DNA of 64,000 nucleotides from TMED-70 sp036164085 (GTDB taxonomy: Bacteria > Chloroflexota > Dehalococcoidia > Lucifugimonadales > Lucifugimonadaceae). The notes beneath the pieces were generated by a model. It was not told the DNA's origin and did not search any database. It worked only from the letters and a program-made list of their open reading frames with translations. Positions within the stretch are counted from its first letter, which is position 1; each line of letters opens with the position of its first letter. The position numbers and the translations under genes are program-made. The stretch is from the NCBI GenBank assembly GCA_036164085.1, contig JAYZJV010000021.1, forward strand, positions 62,001 through 126,000, given 5' to 3'. Positions 41,584 through 50,479 of the stretch are shown here, in pieces.

Positions 41584-42708
41584 ATGAAATTAAGCTGTAT
41601 TCAATCTAACTTAAGCAAAGGATTAGCCACTGTCAGCAGAGCTGTTGCTACAAGATCTACTATTCCTGAAACTCAAAACGTACTTATGGCTACTGATAAT
41701 GGCAGATTAAAACTTACTGCTACAAATCTTGAAATTGCTATAACAACTTGGATAGGAGCTCAAATAGAAGAAGAAGGATCTGTAACAATTCCAGCTAGAA
41801 TGTTATCCGATTTTATAAACACTCTTCCAGATAAAAAAGTAGACATAGAAACTGTCCAAAGTCCAATAGGTTTAAAGATTCATTGTGCTAATTTTGATGC
41901 TCAAATGAATGGCATAGATCCAGAAAATTACCCACCAATACCAAATATTAGTGATGGTCCTAAAATTTCTATTTCTTCATCAGATTTTAAAAGTTCTCTT
42001 TCAAGAGTAAGATTTGCAGTAGCTACAGACGAGTCTAGACCTGCCTTAACAGGAGTAAAAGTAGATGTAAAATCTAATCAATTCACACTTGCTTCAGCTG
42101 ATGGTTTCAGATTGGCAATAGAAACAGGTTCATGCGAATCATCTGTTGAAGATGATGTTTCTGTTATTGTTCCTGGAAGAACAATGAATGAAATTTTTTC
42201 ATTACTAGGAACTGATTCAGGAACCTTAGATATGACAGTTACTGAACAAAAGAGTCAAGCTTTATTTAAGTTTGGAGACGTAGAAGTTGTAACTCAGTTA
42301 ATTCAAGGGAATTTTCCAGATTATGAAAGATTAATACCCTCTGAAAAAGGTACAATATGCAGAGTTAATAGAGAAGATTTACTACAAGCAACTAATGCAG
42401 CATCAGTTTTTGCTAGGGATGGAAGTGGAATAGTCAGAATGGTTTCAGACGATTCAGAGGAAGGTTCAGTAAGAATAATGTCTCAAGCAGAAGAACTGGG
42501 TTCGAATGAATCTAGGGTAAAAGCCAGTATTGAAGGTGAAGAAACTAGGATAGCTTTTAATTCAAAATTTCTAAATGAAATTCTAGGAGTTTTAGATGGA
42601 GATGAAGTTGAAATTGAAACTATTAGTCCGTCAAGTCCAGGAGTTTTTAGGTCTGCTGCTAATTCTGGATATATCCATATAATAATGCCGATGTTCGTGC
42701 AATGGTAG
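41584..42708 (+). CDS. dnaN: DNA polymerase III beta subunit (sliding clamp)
   Basis: Ring-shaped processivity clamp of the replicative polymerase. The 374 residues show the three repeated domains of DnaN, starting MKLSCIQSNLSKGLATVSRA (1-20) and TIPETQNVLMATDNGRLKLT (27-46). ADGFRLAIETG near 180-190 is the clamp's conserved core, and the C-terminal residues IIMPMFVQW match the family's typical M-P-M ending that lines the binding pocket. Neither dnaA nor recF is adjacent, so this is not a canonical oriC neighbourhood. AAGGGA precedes the ATG, and a palindrome lies upstream. Confidence 0.96.
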   Translation: MKLSCIQSNLSKGLATVSRAVATRSTIPETQNVLMATDNGRLKLTATNLEIAITTWIGAQIEEEGSVTIPARMLSDFINTLPDKKVDIETVQSPIGLKIHCANFDAQMNGIDPENYPPIPNISDGPKISISSSDFKSSLSRVRFAVATDESRPALTGVKVDVKSNQFTLASADGFRLAIETGSCESSVEDDVSVIVPGRTMNEIFSLLGTDSGTLDMTVTEQKSQALFKFGDVEVVTQLIQGNFPDYERLIPSEKGTICRVNREDLLQATNAASVFARDGSGIVRMVSDDSEEGSVRIMSQAEELGSNESRVKASIEGEETRIAFNSKFLNEILGVLDGDEVEIETISPSSPGVFRSAANSGYIHIIMPMFVQW

Positions 42709-42816
42709 GGTAGTCAGAATTTTTGTAAACTATTTTTGCTAATTCTCTTAATTTCTAGTTCTTTTGACATTAAACAAATAAACCGCTATTGTTTATATCA
42801 AAATAATTGTAGATAG

Positions 42817-43245
42817 ATGATAAAAATAAAAAAAATCAATCATGTTGGTATATCAATTAGCGATCGTAAGAATTCTCTTAAGTTCTACAGGGATCTATTA
42901 GGGTTAGAAGTGATTCCATCTATGTTAGATCAAAAAAATATTATTTGGACGAAGACTACAGATGGAACAATGGTTCATCTAGTAGAACCTAATTCAAATG
43001 AAGGTATTGTACTTCCGGATTTTCATGTTGCGTTTGAAGTAGAAAATTTTGATGAAACTTTGGAAATATTAAGACAATCTGATAGGAAAATAGTTATGGG
43101 TCCAGGAGAGAGATTTGATGGTCAAAAATTCGTATATATTTTAGATGATGATGATAATTTGATTGAATTTACTACGAACAACAATATAAAGCATACTGAC
43201 AGAATAGTTGATGAATTAGGTTTTTCTAAAGATAAAAATCATTAA
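42817..43245 (+). CDS. VOC superfamily protein, paralogue
   Basis: A 142-residue VOC protein clearly related to the one at 11778-12215, with shared strings INHVGI, DRK, FLGL/LLGL-EVIPSM, TDGTMVHLVEP, FHVAFEVENFDET, GQKFVYI and NNNI-H-DRIVDE-G. His in repeat 1 (NHVG), His in FHVAFE and Glu in IEFTTNNN are the probable metal ligands. Most differences are in the central loop. It is transcribed alone after dnaN. Its reaction is unknown. Confidence 0.85.
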   Translation: MIKIKKINHVGISISDRKNSLKFYRDLLGLEVIPSMLDQKNIIWTKTTDGTMVHLVEPNSNEGIVLPDFHVAFEVENFDETLEILRQSDRKIVMGPGERFDGQKFVYILDDDDNLIEFTTNNNIKHTDRIVDELGFSKDKNH

Positions 43246-43559
43246 TTTAAAGATAAGAGTATAGTTTATGGTAAGTTCTATTTGTTTGTTCAATGGTAGT
43301 TTGACTAATATTTGAATTCACAAATACAATGATTTTGATTTGAGACGATTGAATTTTTAGGATGTGCTATTACTTACAAGTTCCGTATATAAACAATAGC
43401 ACCCTAACTAGTATATCTAAAAGTCAGACTTAATAAAAAAATGCCCTCACTCAAATCATCAAACTGAGGACATCTTTTATATGTAGCTAATATTTGATAG
43501 CACTCATATAGCAGCTACACTGACTAGTATATCTTAATCAGCAATTTTGGTAGCCATAG
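43246..43559. other. 314-bp intergenic region with short direct repeats and a terminator
   Basis: No reading frame of any promise is present. It contains a 12-base direct repeat ACTAGTATATCT at 43407-43418 and 43523-43534, each downstream of ATAGCAC (about 43396 and 43497). Between them lies the terminator of the minus-strand LRR gene. No tRNA-like or insertion-sequence features were seen. Confidence 0.6.
43435..43473 (-). terminator. Intrinsic terminator of the LRR lipoprotein gene
   Basis: Read on the minus strand: ATGTCCTCA, a 15-base loop, TGAGGGCAT (nine pairs, one G-U), followed directly by a run of seven T. This is a textbook Rho-independent terminator, 87 bases after the stop codon of the LRR gene that reads toward it. 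On the plus strand the stem has a C-A mismatch and only TCTTTT after it, so termination for dnaN/VOC transcripts would be weaker. Confidence 0.8.
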
Positions 43560-44714
43560 TTACCAATTTACCCTAAGTACATCAACTCCATTCTCTTCTA
43601 ATTCTTTTATCCCATCATCTCTCATAAGTACGTCTAATGCTGATCCTTCTAAATATCCTTCTATAGATATTTGTTTCAGTGCTTCGAGTTTTAATAAAGG
43701 GCTCAAATCAGAGATTTTTTTATTTCCTCCCAAATTTATATATCCTAAATGTGGGAACCCATGTTTTTGAGATAATAATTCTTTAAGTATCCTATTGTCT
43801 ATTTCTAGTCCTCCAATTTGAAGAGTCCTAACATTTTCATTGAATGCTTGATCCCAATTTTCTGACACTATTGGATTTCGACTTAAACCAATATGAGTTA
43901 ATTGTCCTGCGAATTCATTTATTGATGGTACAAATGGACCAAGTGATGGTATTTTATTGCCATCTAACCATAAATGTTTCAAGTAGGGATTTTTTTGTGG
44001 TGTAAAAGCCCAAATGTCAGAAATTTTATTATCATACATATAGAGATGTTCTAGATTTCTTAACAGAGAAATTCTTTCTATATTTTCAATATTATTTCCT
44101 GTAAGATCTAAATGCTTTAAATTTTGCAGTTCTTCTATTCCATCTATGTCATTTATTCCTGCTTCTCTAATAGTTAATTCCTCAAGGTTTTTAAAATATT
44201 TAAGATCATTTATGTTTTCCATACTAATTTTATTATTTAAACTCGTTTGACCAATTTGGCCACCTATTTTTATCTCTTTAATTTTAGATATATCTTCTAA
44301 AGTAATATAATCCTTATTAATCTTTTCTCTTATATATAATTCAAACTCTAAATTTTCAAATACTATAGCATTAGCTGGATAAGTGGGTGTAGGAGTAGGA
44401 GTTATTGTAGGAGTAGCAGTTGGGTACAAAGTTGTTTTTTTCTTGTTTTCTATAGAAGGTTTTATTGTCGGTACAATTTTTCTTTCGAAATTATTTTTTA
44501 CAGATGGCTTTGAAGTTTCTATTGGCTTTGAGATTTTTACTGGTTTGGAAGCTTTCGTAGGAGTGATTAAATCAGGTGCTACATCTTTCGCTTTCATAGA
44601 TTCTGGAGTTTGTGTAGGTAAAATGTTATTATTCACAATATTTGATTGATCAGATTCATTTGAAGAGCAATTAATAGAGAGTAAAATCAGGATAATATAA
44701 ATAATTTTTTTCAT
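43560..44714 (-). CDS. Leucine-rich-repeat lipoprotein (internalin-like)
   Basis: A 384-residue exported protein. The signal peptide ends at LLSINCSSNES; the probable lipobox has Asn at -1, which is unusual. A long Ser/Thr/Pro/Lys-rich linker with TPTITPTPTPT (about 100-110) follows. From residue 115 comes the internalin-type cap (FENLEFELYIREKINKDYIT) and LRR units such as NLEELTIREAGINDIDGIEE, NLKHLDLTGNNIENIERIS and NLEHLYMYDNKISDI. The LRR solenoid is a protein-binding surface; partners are unknown. An intrinsic terminator follows the stop, and the acidic hypothetical gene lies upstream on the same strand. Confidence 0.82.
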   Translation of the reverse strand: MKKIIYIILILLSINCSSNESDQSNIVNNNILPTQTPESMKAKDVAPDLITPTKASKPVKISKPIETSKPSVKNNFERKIVPTIKPSIENKKKTTLYPTATPTITPTPTPTYPANAIVFENLEFELYIREKINKDYITLEDISKIKEIKIGGQIGQTSLNNKISMENINDLKYFKNLEELTIREAGINDIDGIEELQNLKHLDLTGNNIENIERISLLRNLEHLYMYDNKISDIWAFTPQKNPYLKHLWLDGNKIPSLGPFVPSINEFAGQLTHIGLSRNPIVSENWDQAFNENVRTLQIGGLEIDNRILKELLSQKHGFPHLGYINLGGNKKISDLSPLLKLEALKQISIEGYLEGSALDVLMRDDGIKELEENGVDVLRVNW

Positions 44715-44757
44715 AACATAATTTTACTTTATTTTTTATTAAATCATTTGGGAAAAT

Positions 44758-45450
44758 TTATTTAAATTCTCCGTCTTCATACAATTTTATAAACCCTACA
44801 ATCTCATCAAAATTCAACTGCATATATTCATCATAAAGATCTTGTTCGTTATTACTTTCTGAAGTTTGAGAATCAAATCCTTCAAAAATTAAACCAATTT
44901 TAAGAAAAATATTTTGGAAAGGTTCAAGAAATTTATATAAACTTTCCTCTAATTGAACACTTGTCAATAATTTAGGTTTTTCTCCAATTGGGCTCATTAC
45001 TTTTTGATAATCATCTTCAGATGAATTAAATTTTTTTTCATTAGAATTTGTGTCATTAAATCTACTAATTAATATTTCTAAATATTTATTTATGGTGCCT
45101 GCTAACTCAATAATATCTTCTGTGGAATCGTCATTTTCAAAATCTAAATTTTTAAGTTTTTTTTCAAGTTTTTTCTTATATTCAGAAAAATCTTTTAAAT
45201 TGAATTCTGAAGATTCTTCAGTACCATATTTGATTGAATTATAATCAAGTTTGGAGTATTGACTAAACTCAAATGTATCTTGAATTATTCCTAAACCACT
45301 TTTTTTTGCATCATCTATTAATTCATTTAGTTCATTGGGATTTAGATTTAATTTTTTCAATAAATCTTCAAAGGGAGGAGGAGAATTATTACGATTAACA
45401 TTTATTCTTATCGCTCTATGCAATAAATTTATTTTTTCAAAATCTGGCAT
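44758..45450 (-). CDS. Hypothetical acidic protein
   Basis: A 230-residue protein that I cannot assign. It is rich in Asp, Glu, Asn and Lys, with no signal peptide or membrane segment, so it should be cytosolic. Residues 22-60 (PPPFEDLLKKLNLNPNELNE and following) look helical. A stretch near 85-105 (SEYKKKLEKKLKNLDFEND) has heptad-like spacing and may form a coiled coil. A Ser/Asn/Glu-rich spacer and a final helix (MQLNFDEIVGFIKLYEDGEF) complete it. It lies 43 bases upstream of the LRR lipoprotein on the same strand. A 19-bp inverted repeat begins at its start codon. Confidence 0.6.
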   Translation of the reverse strand: MPDFEKINLLHRAIRINVNRNNSPPPFEDLLKKLNLNPNELNELIDDAKKSGLGIIQDTFEFSQYSKLDYNSIKYGTEESSEFNLKDFSEYKKKLEKKLKNLDFENDDSTEDIIELAGTINKYLEILISRFNDTNSNEKKFNSSEDDYQKVMSPIGEKPKLLTSVQLEESLYKFLEPFQNIFLKIGLIFEGFDSQTSESNNEQDLYDEYMQLNFDEIVGFIKLYEDGEFK

Positions 45451-45508
45451 TAATTAAATTAAATTTCAATGTATTAAATTATATTTGAAGAAATTTAATT
45501 TAATTAAT
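45449..45508. repeat. 19-bp perfect inverted repeat in the hypothetical / amine oxidase intergenic region
   Basis: ATTAATTAAATTAAATTTC at 45449-45467 and its exact complement GAAATTTAATTTAATTAAT at 45490-45508 enclose 22 bases. The left arm overlaps the start codon of the hypothetical gene, the right arm lies about 110 bases before the amine oxidase gene. The arms are almost pure A/T, so part of the match is compositional. It could form a hairpin in the hypothetical gene's leader or serve as a binding site. Confidence 0.4.
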
Positions 45509-45620
45509 AATCTAGGATTGATTTTTCTAAACTATACAAAACATACTCTAGTTGTATAAAAAAAAAAGATTAAGAATATAATGTAAAAAAGTTAAATATC
45601 GAAACGAGAGGGAGCCTAAA

Positions 45621-47591
45621 TTGGTTGAATCCAAAAAAAAATCAAAAGAAATTACTTTTAATAATCTTATATCTCATCCATTAGACCCTTTAACTTTTAA
45701 TGAAATTAATAAGACAAGCACAATTGTAAAGAATAAATCGAATTTAGGAAAAGACTTACTATTTGAGACAATAATGTTGATTGAACCGTCAAAGAAAGAT
45801 GTTCTATCTTACAAAAAAGGAGATCAAATTATAAGAAACGTTTTTGTAGTAGTTCTGAATTTCAAAGAAGAAAAAATATATGAATTAGACATTAATCTAA
45901 ATACAGAAAAAATAACGAGATCTGAACATATTCCTGATGTCCAACCTGCATTTATTTTTGGTGATTTGGACATGGACTTTAACGAATGGGAAGCAAAAAT
46001 GAAACATGATCCAAAGGTTGTTGATGCACTTAAAAAGAGAGGCATTAATGACCCAGATTTAGTACAAATAGATCCATGGCCTATTGCTAATTTTGGTAAT
46101 AAAAACGAAGAAGGAAAAAGACTTGCGATAGGGAGATGCTGGATTAGAAGAGAACCTGAAGACAATGCATATGCAAGACCAATTGAAGGCCTTTCTATAA
46201 TTCTTGATCTAAATAAAAACCAAGTTTTAGAAATCCAAGATTTTGGAGTAGTTCCGATTCCGCCTAATGACGGAAATTATTCAGAAAGATATCAAAAAAA
46301 ATTTAGAACTGATTTGAAGCCAATAGAAATAATTCAACCTGAGGGGCCAAGTTTTAAAGTGGAAGGAAACCAAGTAAAATGGCAAAAATGGAATTTAAGA
46401 ATAGGTTTCACTAAAAGAGAGGGCTTGGTAATTCATACTGTTGGTTATGAAGATAATGGAACATTAAGACCCATAATTTATAGAGCTTCTTTATCTGAAA
46501 TGATAGTTCCATATGGAGACCCAACGAATGATCATTTTAAAAAACAAGTATTTGATGCAGGTGAAGTCGGTATTGGGAAATGTGCTAATTCACTTGAACT
46601 TGGGTGTGATTGTTTAGGTGAGATTAGATATTTTGATGCTTCTTTATTTGATATAAGAGGAGAAGCAACCTTGATAAAAAATGCAATATGCATGCATGAG
46701 GAAGATTATGGGATTTTATGGAAACATACTGATACAAGAACAGGAGAAGTAGAAACTAGAAGGTCTAGAAGACTTGTGATTTCTTCAATTGTAACAGTAG
46801 GTAATTATGAGTATGGATTCTTTTGGTATTTTTATCAAGATGGAGGAATCGAATATGAAGTTAAATTAACTGGAATAGTTAATTCTTCTGCAATCGCTCC
46901 TGGAGTGAAGCCCAAACATGGAACTTTAGTTGCCCCCCAAGTAGTAGCCCATAATCATCAACATTTTTTTAATGTTAGATTAGATATGATGGTTGATGGC
47001 ATGGATAATTCAGTATATGAAATTGATACAATACTTGACCCAATTAGTGATGATAATAAACATGGAAATGCTTTTTCAACAAAAAAAACATTAATTCAAA
47101 ATGAAAGCGAAGGGGCAAGAATAATAGATCCTTTTGCCGCCAGATATTGGACTGTATCAAATAATTCAAAGACAAATTATATGGGTGAAGCTGTTAGTTA
47201 CAAAATTACTCCTGGAGAAAATGTTTTGCCATTTAGCCATCAAGATTCTGTTGTAAATAAAAGAGCTGGTTTCATGAACGGACATCTTTGGGTTACTCAG
47301 TTCAATGAAAAAGAGCTTTATGCTTCAGGTGACTATCCTCAACAACATTCTGGAGGAGATGGTTTACCAAAATGGATTAAAGCCAAAAGAGACACAAAGG
47401 ATAAGGATGTAGTTGTATGGTATACATTAGGACATAACCACATCCCTAGATTAGAAGATTGGCCTGTGATGCCAGTAGCATATATAGGATTTTCCATTAA
47501 GCCATCTGGTTTTTTTGATATGAATCCAGCTCTAGATGTACCACCATCAGGAAGTCATTCTTGCGAAACAAATTGTGATTGTTGTAATTAG
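45621..47591 (+). CDS. Copper amine oxidase (topaquinone-dependent primary amine oxidase)
   Basis: Oxidises primary amines to aldehydes with H2O2 and ammonia, using copper and a self-processed topaquinone. The 656 residues match the family (about 640-700). The catalytic base Asp is D312 in FDAGEVGIG; GCDCLGEIRYFDASL (near 328-342) follows. The TPQ precursor is Y396 in VGNYEYGF. Copper ligands are H446 and H448 in HNHQHFF, and H607 in HNHIPRLEDWPVMP. No signal peptide is seen, so it may be cytosolic. The extreme C-terminus is Cys-rich (HSCETNCDCCN). Start is TTG at 45621 behind GAGAGGGAG. It may feed on polyamines or methylamines; substrate not known. Confidence 0.96.
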   Translation: MVESKKKSKEITFNNLISHPLDPLTFNEINKTSTIVKNKSNLGKDLLFETIMLIEPSKKDVLSYKKGDQIIRNVFVVVLNFKEEKIYELDINLNTEKITRSEHIPDVQPAFIFGDLDMDFNEWEAKMKHDPKVVDALKKRGINDPDLVQIDPWPIANFGNKNEEGKRLAIGRCWIRREPEDNAYARPIEGLSIILDLNKNQVLEIQDFGVVPIPPNDGNYSERYQKKFRTDLKPIEIIQPEGPSFKVEGNQVKWQKWNLRIGFTKREGLVIHTVGYEDNGTLRPIIYRASLSEMIVPYGDPTNDHFKKQVFDAGEVGIGKCANSLELGCDCLGEIRYFDASLFDIRGEATLIKNAICMHEEDYGILWKHTDTRTGEVETRRSRRLVISSIVTVGNYEYGFFWYFYQDGGIEYEVKLTGIVNSSAIAPGVKPKHGTLVAPQVVAHNHQHFFNVRLDMMVDGMDNSVYEIDTILDPISDDNKHGNAFSTKKTLIQNESEGARIIDPFAARYWTVSNNSKTNYMGEAVSYKITPGENVLPFSHQDSVVNKRAGFMNGHLWVTQFNEKELYASGDYPQQHSGGDGLPKWIKAKRDTKDKDVVVWYTLGHNHIPRLEDWPVMPVAYIGFSIKPSGFFDMNPALDVPPSGSHSCETNCDCCN

Positions 47592-48685
47592 TTCAATTTG
47601 GCAGATTTTATAGTATATTCAGTGAGCAATTTTTGATCAGGTGTTGGTAATGTTTTTAGGGGTTCAAACACATATGCTGATTTATATTTATTCTCTGGCT
47701 TACATAAATCATCTATATAGAATCTATCTGAAGGGAATAAATCACCTGGATAAGTGAAATTTTCTAAAGTTGCTAGGGCAATGCATATACTCGCTCCTAG
47801 GGCGCTTTCAAGCATTCCTCCTATCCATACAGGAATGCCTGCATTTTCCGCAATCTTGTTTATTTCTAAAGAGTTTGTTAATCCTCCAACTCTTCCAGGT
47901 TTTATGTTTATATATTTACAAGCATTAATTTCAACTGCTTGTATAGCTCTTTCTACTCCATTGATTGATTCATCTAAGCATATGGGTGTGTCTATCAATT
48001 TGGCTAATTTAGCATGATCAATTAGATCATCAGAATTTAAAGGTTGTTCTATAAAAGCTAATTGATGTTTATCAATAGATTTGAAAAAGTCTATATCTTC
48101 TAGTGAATACCCACCATTACAATCAACGTGAAAAATAGATTTAGGAAATGTTGATTTTACAGCTTCAAGCACATCTTTGTCCCAACCTTTTTTTATTTTC
48201 AGTTTTATTCTGGGGGTGTTTTTATCTACAGCAATTTGTATTTTACTTAACAATGTATCAATGTCATTTTCTACACCAAAATCTGCTCCTGCTATTACTT
48301 CTTTGCGTGTTCCTCCTAGTAGTTTATGTAGAGGAGTTTTTGTGATTTCACTTTTCAGATTCCACCAAGCTATATCAAGACCTGCTTTTGCAAATGGATT
48401 CCCTTTATATACCTTTAAATCATCATTTAGATCCTTTGAAGATTGATACTCATTTCCTAAAACCTTTTTACCGAATATCTCTGTTATGTTGTAGAAAATT
48501 GAGTTAGCACTCTCATAAGAATAGGTAGGTAATTCTAATGCACACGTTTCTGACCAAGCTTCATGTTCATCAGTTTTAGCATTAATCAAAATAGAGTGAA
48601 TTTCATAATCTGCTCCATATGATGTAATCCATGGATCAATTAAAGGCATTGCTACGTGATAAATATTTAATTCTTCTATTTTCAT
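47588..48685 (-). CDS. Enolase-superfamily enzyme (muconate-cycloisomerase / OSBS-like)
   Basis: A 365-residue enolase-superfamily member of the muconate lactonizing subgroup, which includes o-succinylbenzoate synthase, N-succinylamino acid racemase and dipeptide epimerase. The N-terminal capping domain MPLIDPWITSYGADYEIHS is typical. Barrel residues are the acid-base Lys in IKLKIKKGWD (near 158-167), the metal Asp in IFHVDCNGGYS (near 185), Glu in AFIEQPL, Asp in ICLDESI, and Lys in NIKPGRVGG (near 269). No menaquinone genes are near, so a catabolic racemase/dehydratase is also possible. It is convergent with the amine oxidase. Confidence 0.85.
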   Translation of the reverse strand: MKIEELNIYHVAMPLIDPWITSYGADYEIHSILINAKTDEHEAWSETCALELPTYSYESANSIFYNITEIFGKKVLGNEYQSSKDLNDDLKVYKGNPFAKAGLDIAWWNLKSEITKTPLHKLLGGTRKEVIAGADFGVENDIDTLLSKIQIAVDKNTPRIKLKIKKGWDKDVLEAVKSTFPKSIFHVDCNGGYSLEDIDFFKSIDKHQLAFIEQPLNSDDLIDHAKLAKLIDTPICLDESINGVERAIQAVEINACKYINIKPGRVGGLTNSLEINKIAENAGIPVWIGGMLESALGASICIALATLENFTYPGDLFPSDRFYIDDLCKPENKYKSAYVFEPLKTLPTPDQKLLTEYTIKSAKLN

Positions 48686-48731
48686 CTATTAAAATCTAAT
48701 CAAAATTTGATTGAATAAATATTATAGTAGT

Positions 48732-49328
48732 ATGTTTGAAATTATTTCTCAATATTTCCCTCTTTGGGTTTTTATTACATTAATGGTTAGCACCCCAGGT
48801 CCTGCAAACTTATTGCTTCTTTCAAGTGGAGCTCAAAATGGATATATAAAATCTTTATCATTTTTATCAGGGTTAGTTTTTGGAAAACTAATTCTCAATA
48901 TTTTATTTTCTTTAGGTTTAGGGTTATTAGTTAGGGATTATCCAATAGTTATGGAAGTATTTGCCTATATTTGTGTAATTTATATGATTTGGCTATCTCT
49001 AAAAGGATGGAATTCTCATAAGAAAGAAATTTCTAATCAACAAAACCTTAAGTTTAAAGAAGGTGTTTTTGTACACCCATTAAGCCCAAAAACATGGGCC
49101 ATGTGTTTAATCGCTTTTTCAAAATTTACAGTAGGATTTAACGGAGCATTTGAATTGTATTTTATAGTTCCAATGAGCTTTTTCATATTACAGATTATCT
49201 TCCATAATTTTTGGTGCATTTTAGGAGTGTCTATAAATACGACAATTGGCCTAAATAAATATACGAATAGATTTTTAATTTTGATAACTATATTGACTGT
49301 AATTTGGGCAATAATCTTTGCAAATTAA
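48732..49328 (+). CDS. LysE family exporter
   Basis: A roughly 198-residue integral membrane protein of the LysE/RhtB amino-acid-exporter family. The first span carries TLMVSTPGPANLLLLSSGAQ with the conserved GP and N. About six hydrophobic segments follow, and VHPLSPKTWAMCLIAFSKF (near 115-133) is the second family landmark. I chose the ATG at 48732; an in-frame TTG at 48711 adds seven residues. Neither has a good ribosome-binding site. It is a single plus-strand gene between two minus-strand enolase-superfamily genes, divergent from one and convergent with the other. The exported solute is unknown. Confidence 0.82.
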   Translation: MFEIISQYFPLWVFITLMVSTPGPANLLLLSSGAQNGYIKSLSFLSGLVFGKLILNILFSLGLGLLVRDYPIVMEVFAYICVIYMIWLSLKGWNSHKKEISNQQNLKFKEGVFVHPLSPKTWAMCLIAFSKFTVGFNGAFELYFIVPMSFFILQIIFHNFWCILGVSINTTIGLNKYTNRFLILITILTVIWAIIFAN

Positions 49329-49332
49329 CTTT

Positions 49333-50460
49333 TTATCTTAATCCCACGCTTCCGTCACTTGCTATTGGTGGAGGAACTTTTGCAGGATCAAATGGATGCA
49401 TTGATGGAGCATCTTCGTTAAAATTCACTCCTAACCCAGGTTTTTCTGAAGGAATATACCATCCCTTTTCTAGTTTGATTATTTCATCAGTCATATCTCT
49501 TCTGGGAGGCACATCTTCTTGTATAGATTCTTGTAAATCCCATGAAGGGGATGAAATTCCTAATGCTACACATGCCGCAGTAGCAATTGGCCCTTGAAAA
49601 TTATGAGGACAGATTTTAATATGATGTGCTTCAGCTATAGTAGCTATTTTTTTTACACCTGTTATTCCTCCTGCGACTGCAATGTCTGGTTTAAAGAAAG
49701 CTGGCTTTGCCAATTGAGCATATTCTCTAAATTCCCATATTCCCATATTTCTTTCACCGACAGCTAAAGGAAGTTTCATTTTTGCAGAAACATCACCCAT
49801 TGATACTACAGAATCAGGAACGATTGGATCTTCTATAAAATATGGTCTTAAAGAAGTGACCTCTTCACAAAATGCTATTGCTTCGTGAGGCTGCATATTT
49901 CTATGAATTTCTACTCCTATATCGAAATCCCATCCAACTGTTTCCCTTACTGCCTCAACCATTTCTACAGCTAGTCCAATCATTTTAGTGTAGGATAATT
50001 CAGCCCAATTATTAGGCATGGGAGTAAATTTTAATGCTGAAAAGCCATTCGCTAATGCCTTTTTAGCCCCTTCGGCGCATTCTTCGGGAGTATCTCCTCC
50101 TACGCCCAATGCTATAGCTCTAATCTTTTGTCTTACTTTTCCTCCTAATAGATCCCAAACCGGAGTTTTAAGTCTTTTCCCTTTAATATCCCATAATGCC
50201 ATATCAATTGCACTAATAGCTCCACCAATGCTATTACCTCGGAATGCAGAATTATATCTCCATAGAAAACTCCAAATATGTTCAATGTCATTTGCTTCCA
50301 TTCCAATCAATGCTTCACTAAAACCATGGATTGTGGCTTCGGCAGCTTTAGGGTATGACCAATAGCAAGATTCTCCGATCCCTTGTATCCCATCTTCTGT
50401 AGTAACCCTTGCAACTAAAAATCTTGAGACAAAAAAAGTTTCAACTTTGGCTATTTTCAT
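49333..50460 (-). CDS. Enolase-superfamily dehydratase (mandelate racemase / sugar-acid dehydratase)
   Basis: A 375-residue mandelate-racemase-like enzyme. ARVTTEDGIQGIGESCYWSY (about 17-36) and SAIDMALWDIKGKRLKTPVW (near 82-101) identify the family. Barrel positions are FSALKFTPMP (near 143), the metal ligands in DIGVEIHRNMQP (near 178-189), FIEDPIVPDS and VGERNMG, and the C-terminal KPDIAVAGGITG plus catalytic His of HHIKICPHNFQGPIATAA. This resembles galactonate, fuconate or rhamnonate dehydratases, which dehydrate sugar acids to 2-keto-3-deoxy acids. It ends a six-gene operon with an SDR, a Gfo/Idh protein, a mutarotase and a lactonase, consistent with that role. Confidence 0.88.
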   Translation of the reverse strand: MKIAKVETFFVSRFLVARVTTEDGIQGIGESCYWSYPKAAEATIHGFSEALIGMEANDIEHIWSFLWRYNSAFRGNSIGGAISAIDMALWDIKGKRLKTPVWDLLGGKVRQKIRAIALGVGGDTPEECAEGAKKALANGFSALKFTPMPNNWAELSYTKMIGLAVEMVEAVRETVGWDFDIGVEIHRNMQPHEAIAFCEEVTSLRPYFIEDPIVPDSVVSMGDVSAKMKLPLAVGERNMGIWEFREYAQLAKPAFFKPDIAVAGGITGVKKIATIAEAHHIKICPHNFQGPIATAACVALGISSPSWDLQESIQEDVPPRRDMTDEIIKLEKGWYIPSEKPGLGVNFNEDAPSMHPFDPAKVPPPIASDGSVGLR

Positions 50461-50479
50461 TTAATTTCTCTTTCTTTAC

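Noticed and set aside
41584..42708. oriC near dnaN
   Set aside because: dnaA and recF are not adjacent, and no cluster of DnaA boxes was noticed in the larB-dnaN gap.
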